Below, one piece after another: positions 63,420-64,000 of a DNA stretch of 64,000 nucleotides (position 1 is its first letter; every line of letters starts with the position of its first letter). The notes beneath the pieces are model-generated. The model was not told the origin of the DNA, made no database searches, and saw only the letters and a list, made by a program, of their open reading frames with translations. The translations under genes and the position numbers were made by a program. The stretch comes from Piezodorus guildinii (lineage: Eukaryota; Arthropoda; Insecta; Hemiptera; Pentatomidae). The DNA lies in contig CM041298.1 in NCBI GenBank assembly GCA_023052935.1, positions 5,475,344 through 5,539,343 of the forward strand, read 5' to 3'.

Positions 63420-64000
63420 TTAAAATTATGCATGACCATATTTTTTAAGGATCGTACTTCAACATAATTTATGGTATTATAATATTATTCTCTCAATGAC
63501 GGTTGAAAATGACTATTATTTAGTATAAAATATAATAAATTTATTTACCATACAAATAATTTAATATTTATAATCTAATCTGCTTTATTAATTCCCTTTT
63601 AGTTATACTACCGAAAAAACAATTAAAAATAGTATTATATATTTATCAATATAATATGTAGGCTGTGAAATTGCAACTGTATCATTTTTATTAATTTTGT
63701 CTTTATCCTATAAATACATATATTTATTAGACTTGACGAATATTAAATATATGCTCCTGTGATAAGTATAATTTTTGGTATATAAAACTCTATTATAGTC
63801 GGTATCATCAGTAAATATTTCTCACCTAATTTATAATCAAATCAAGGCTGTTATATTTCGATTTCTTTCTGTTTCTTATTCTGAAATTCGGAAATAGAGA
63901 AATTGGGGTATTTTTACAAAATTTTATACTTAAAATGAAATATTTGAACAGTTCCAAGTATGAAAATATTTCTGATTATAAGGAACTTTAACAATACTTT
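63420..64000. other. AT-rich DNA, nothing recognised
   Basis: No ORF, repeat or motif that can be supported; continues beyond the window. Confidence 0.4.

Overview
The window is nuclear DNA of an insect, most likely a hemipteran, though the species cannot be fixed from the sequence. It is AT-rich and intron-bearing, packed with decayed retrotransposons, and its one host gene encodes an insect-type synaptotagmin. Nothing bacterial or viral was recognised, and there are no rRNA, CRISPR or functional tRNA genes.

Host gene: the right two-thirds holds synaptotagmin 4 (Syt4) on the minus strand. Eight coding exons were joined by reading splice sites and phases: 60298-60521 (transmembrane), 60109-60221, 50514-50633, 49375-49591 and 46061-46216 (C2A), 43938-44061, 41562-41755 and 38750-38866 (C2B, ending in WHKL and the stop). 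All phases agree and give 420 residues. Only the first few N-terminal residues or the start exon are missing. The last exon is not visible as a sense ORF because it is only 39 codons long.

Layout: 1-33 kb is intergenic and nearly all transposable element. It holds Jockey-like non-LTR fragments (1-230, 955-1869, 7490-8044, 12300-13760, 14158-15064, 18255-19190, 22350-22625, 27797-28860), RTE/L2-like 3' ends (15636-16118, 21240-21545, 21606-21930), two deletion-derivative mariners (8687-9583, 32007-32912), tRNA-derived SINEs of at least two families, and a roughly 0.9-kb repeat family with ACTTTCACTTAC/GTAAGTGAAAGT inverted ends ('family A'). A CpG-rich island of unknown origin lies at 30238-30690. 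From 33 to 38.7 kb is AT-rich DNA downstream of Syt4. From 38.75 to 60.5 kb the Syt4 introns are filled with further Jockey, RTE-like and R2-like (restriction-like endonuclease) elements, SINEs, family A copies and large palindromes. From 62.3 to 64 kb is mostly unique sequence with a possible plus-strand exon ending in a good donor at 63411/63412.

Most unusual signal: many inverted-repeat elements carry a recurring motif with the core of a type I hammerhead ribozyme (CTGANGA, helix II, GAAAC, GTC/GTT). This is as known for the terminal repeats of Penelope-like retroelements. The best copies are at 8369-8410 (+), 57448-57487 (-) and 58257-58299 (+); the last two lie in a near 1-kb palindrome inside the large Syt4 intron.
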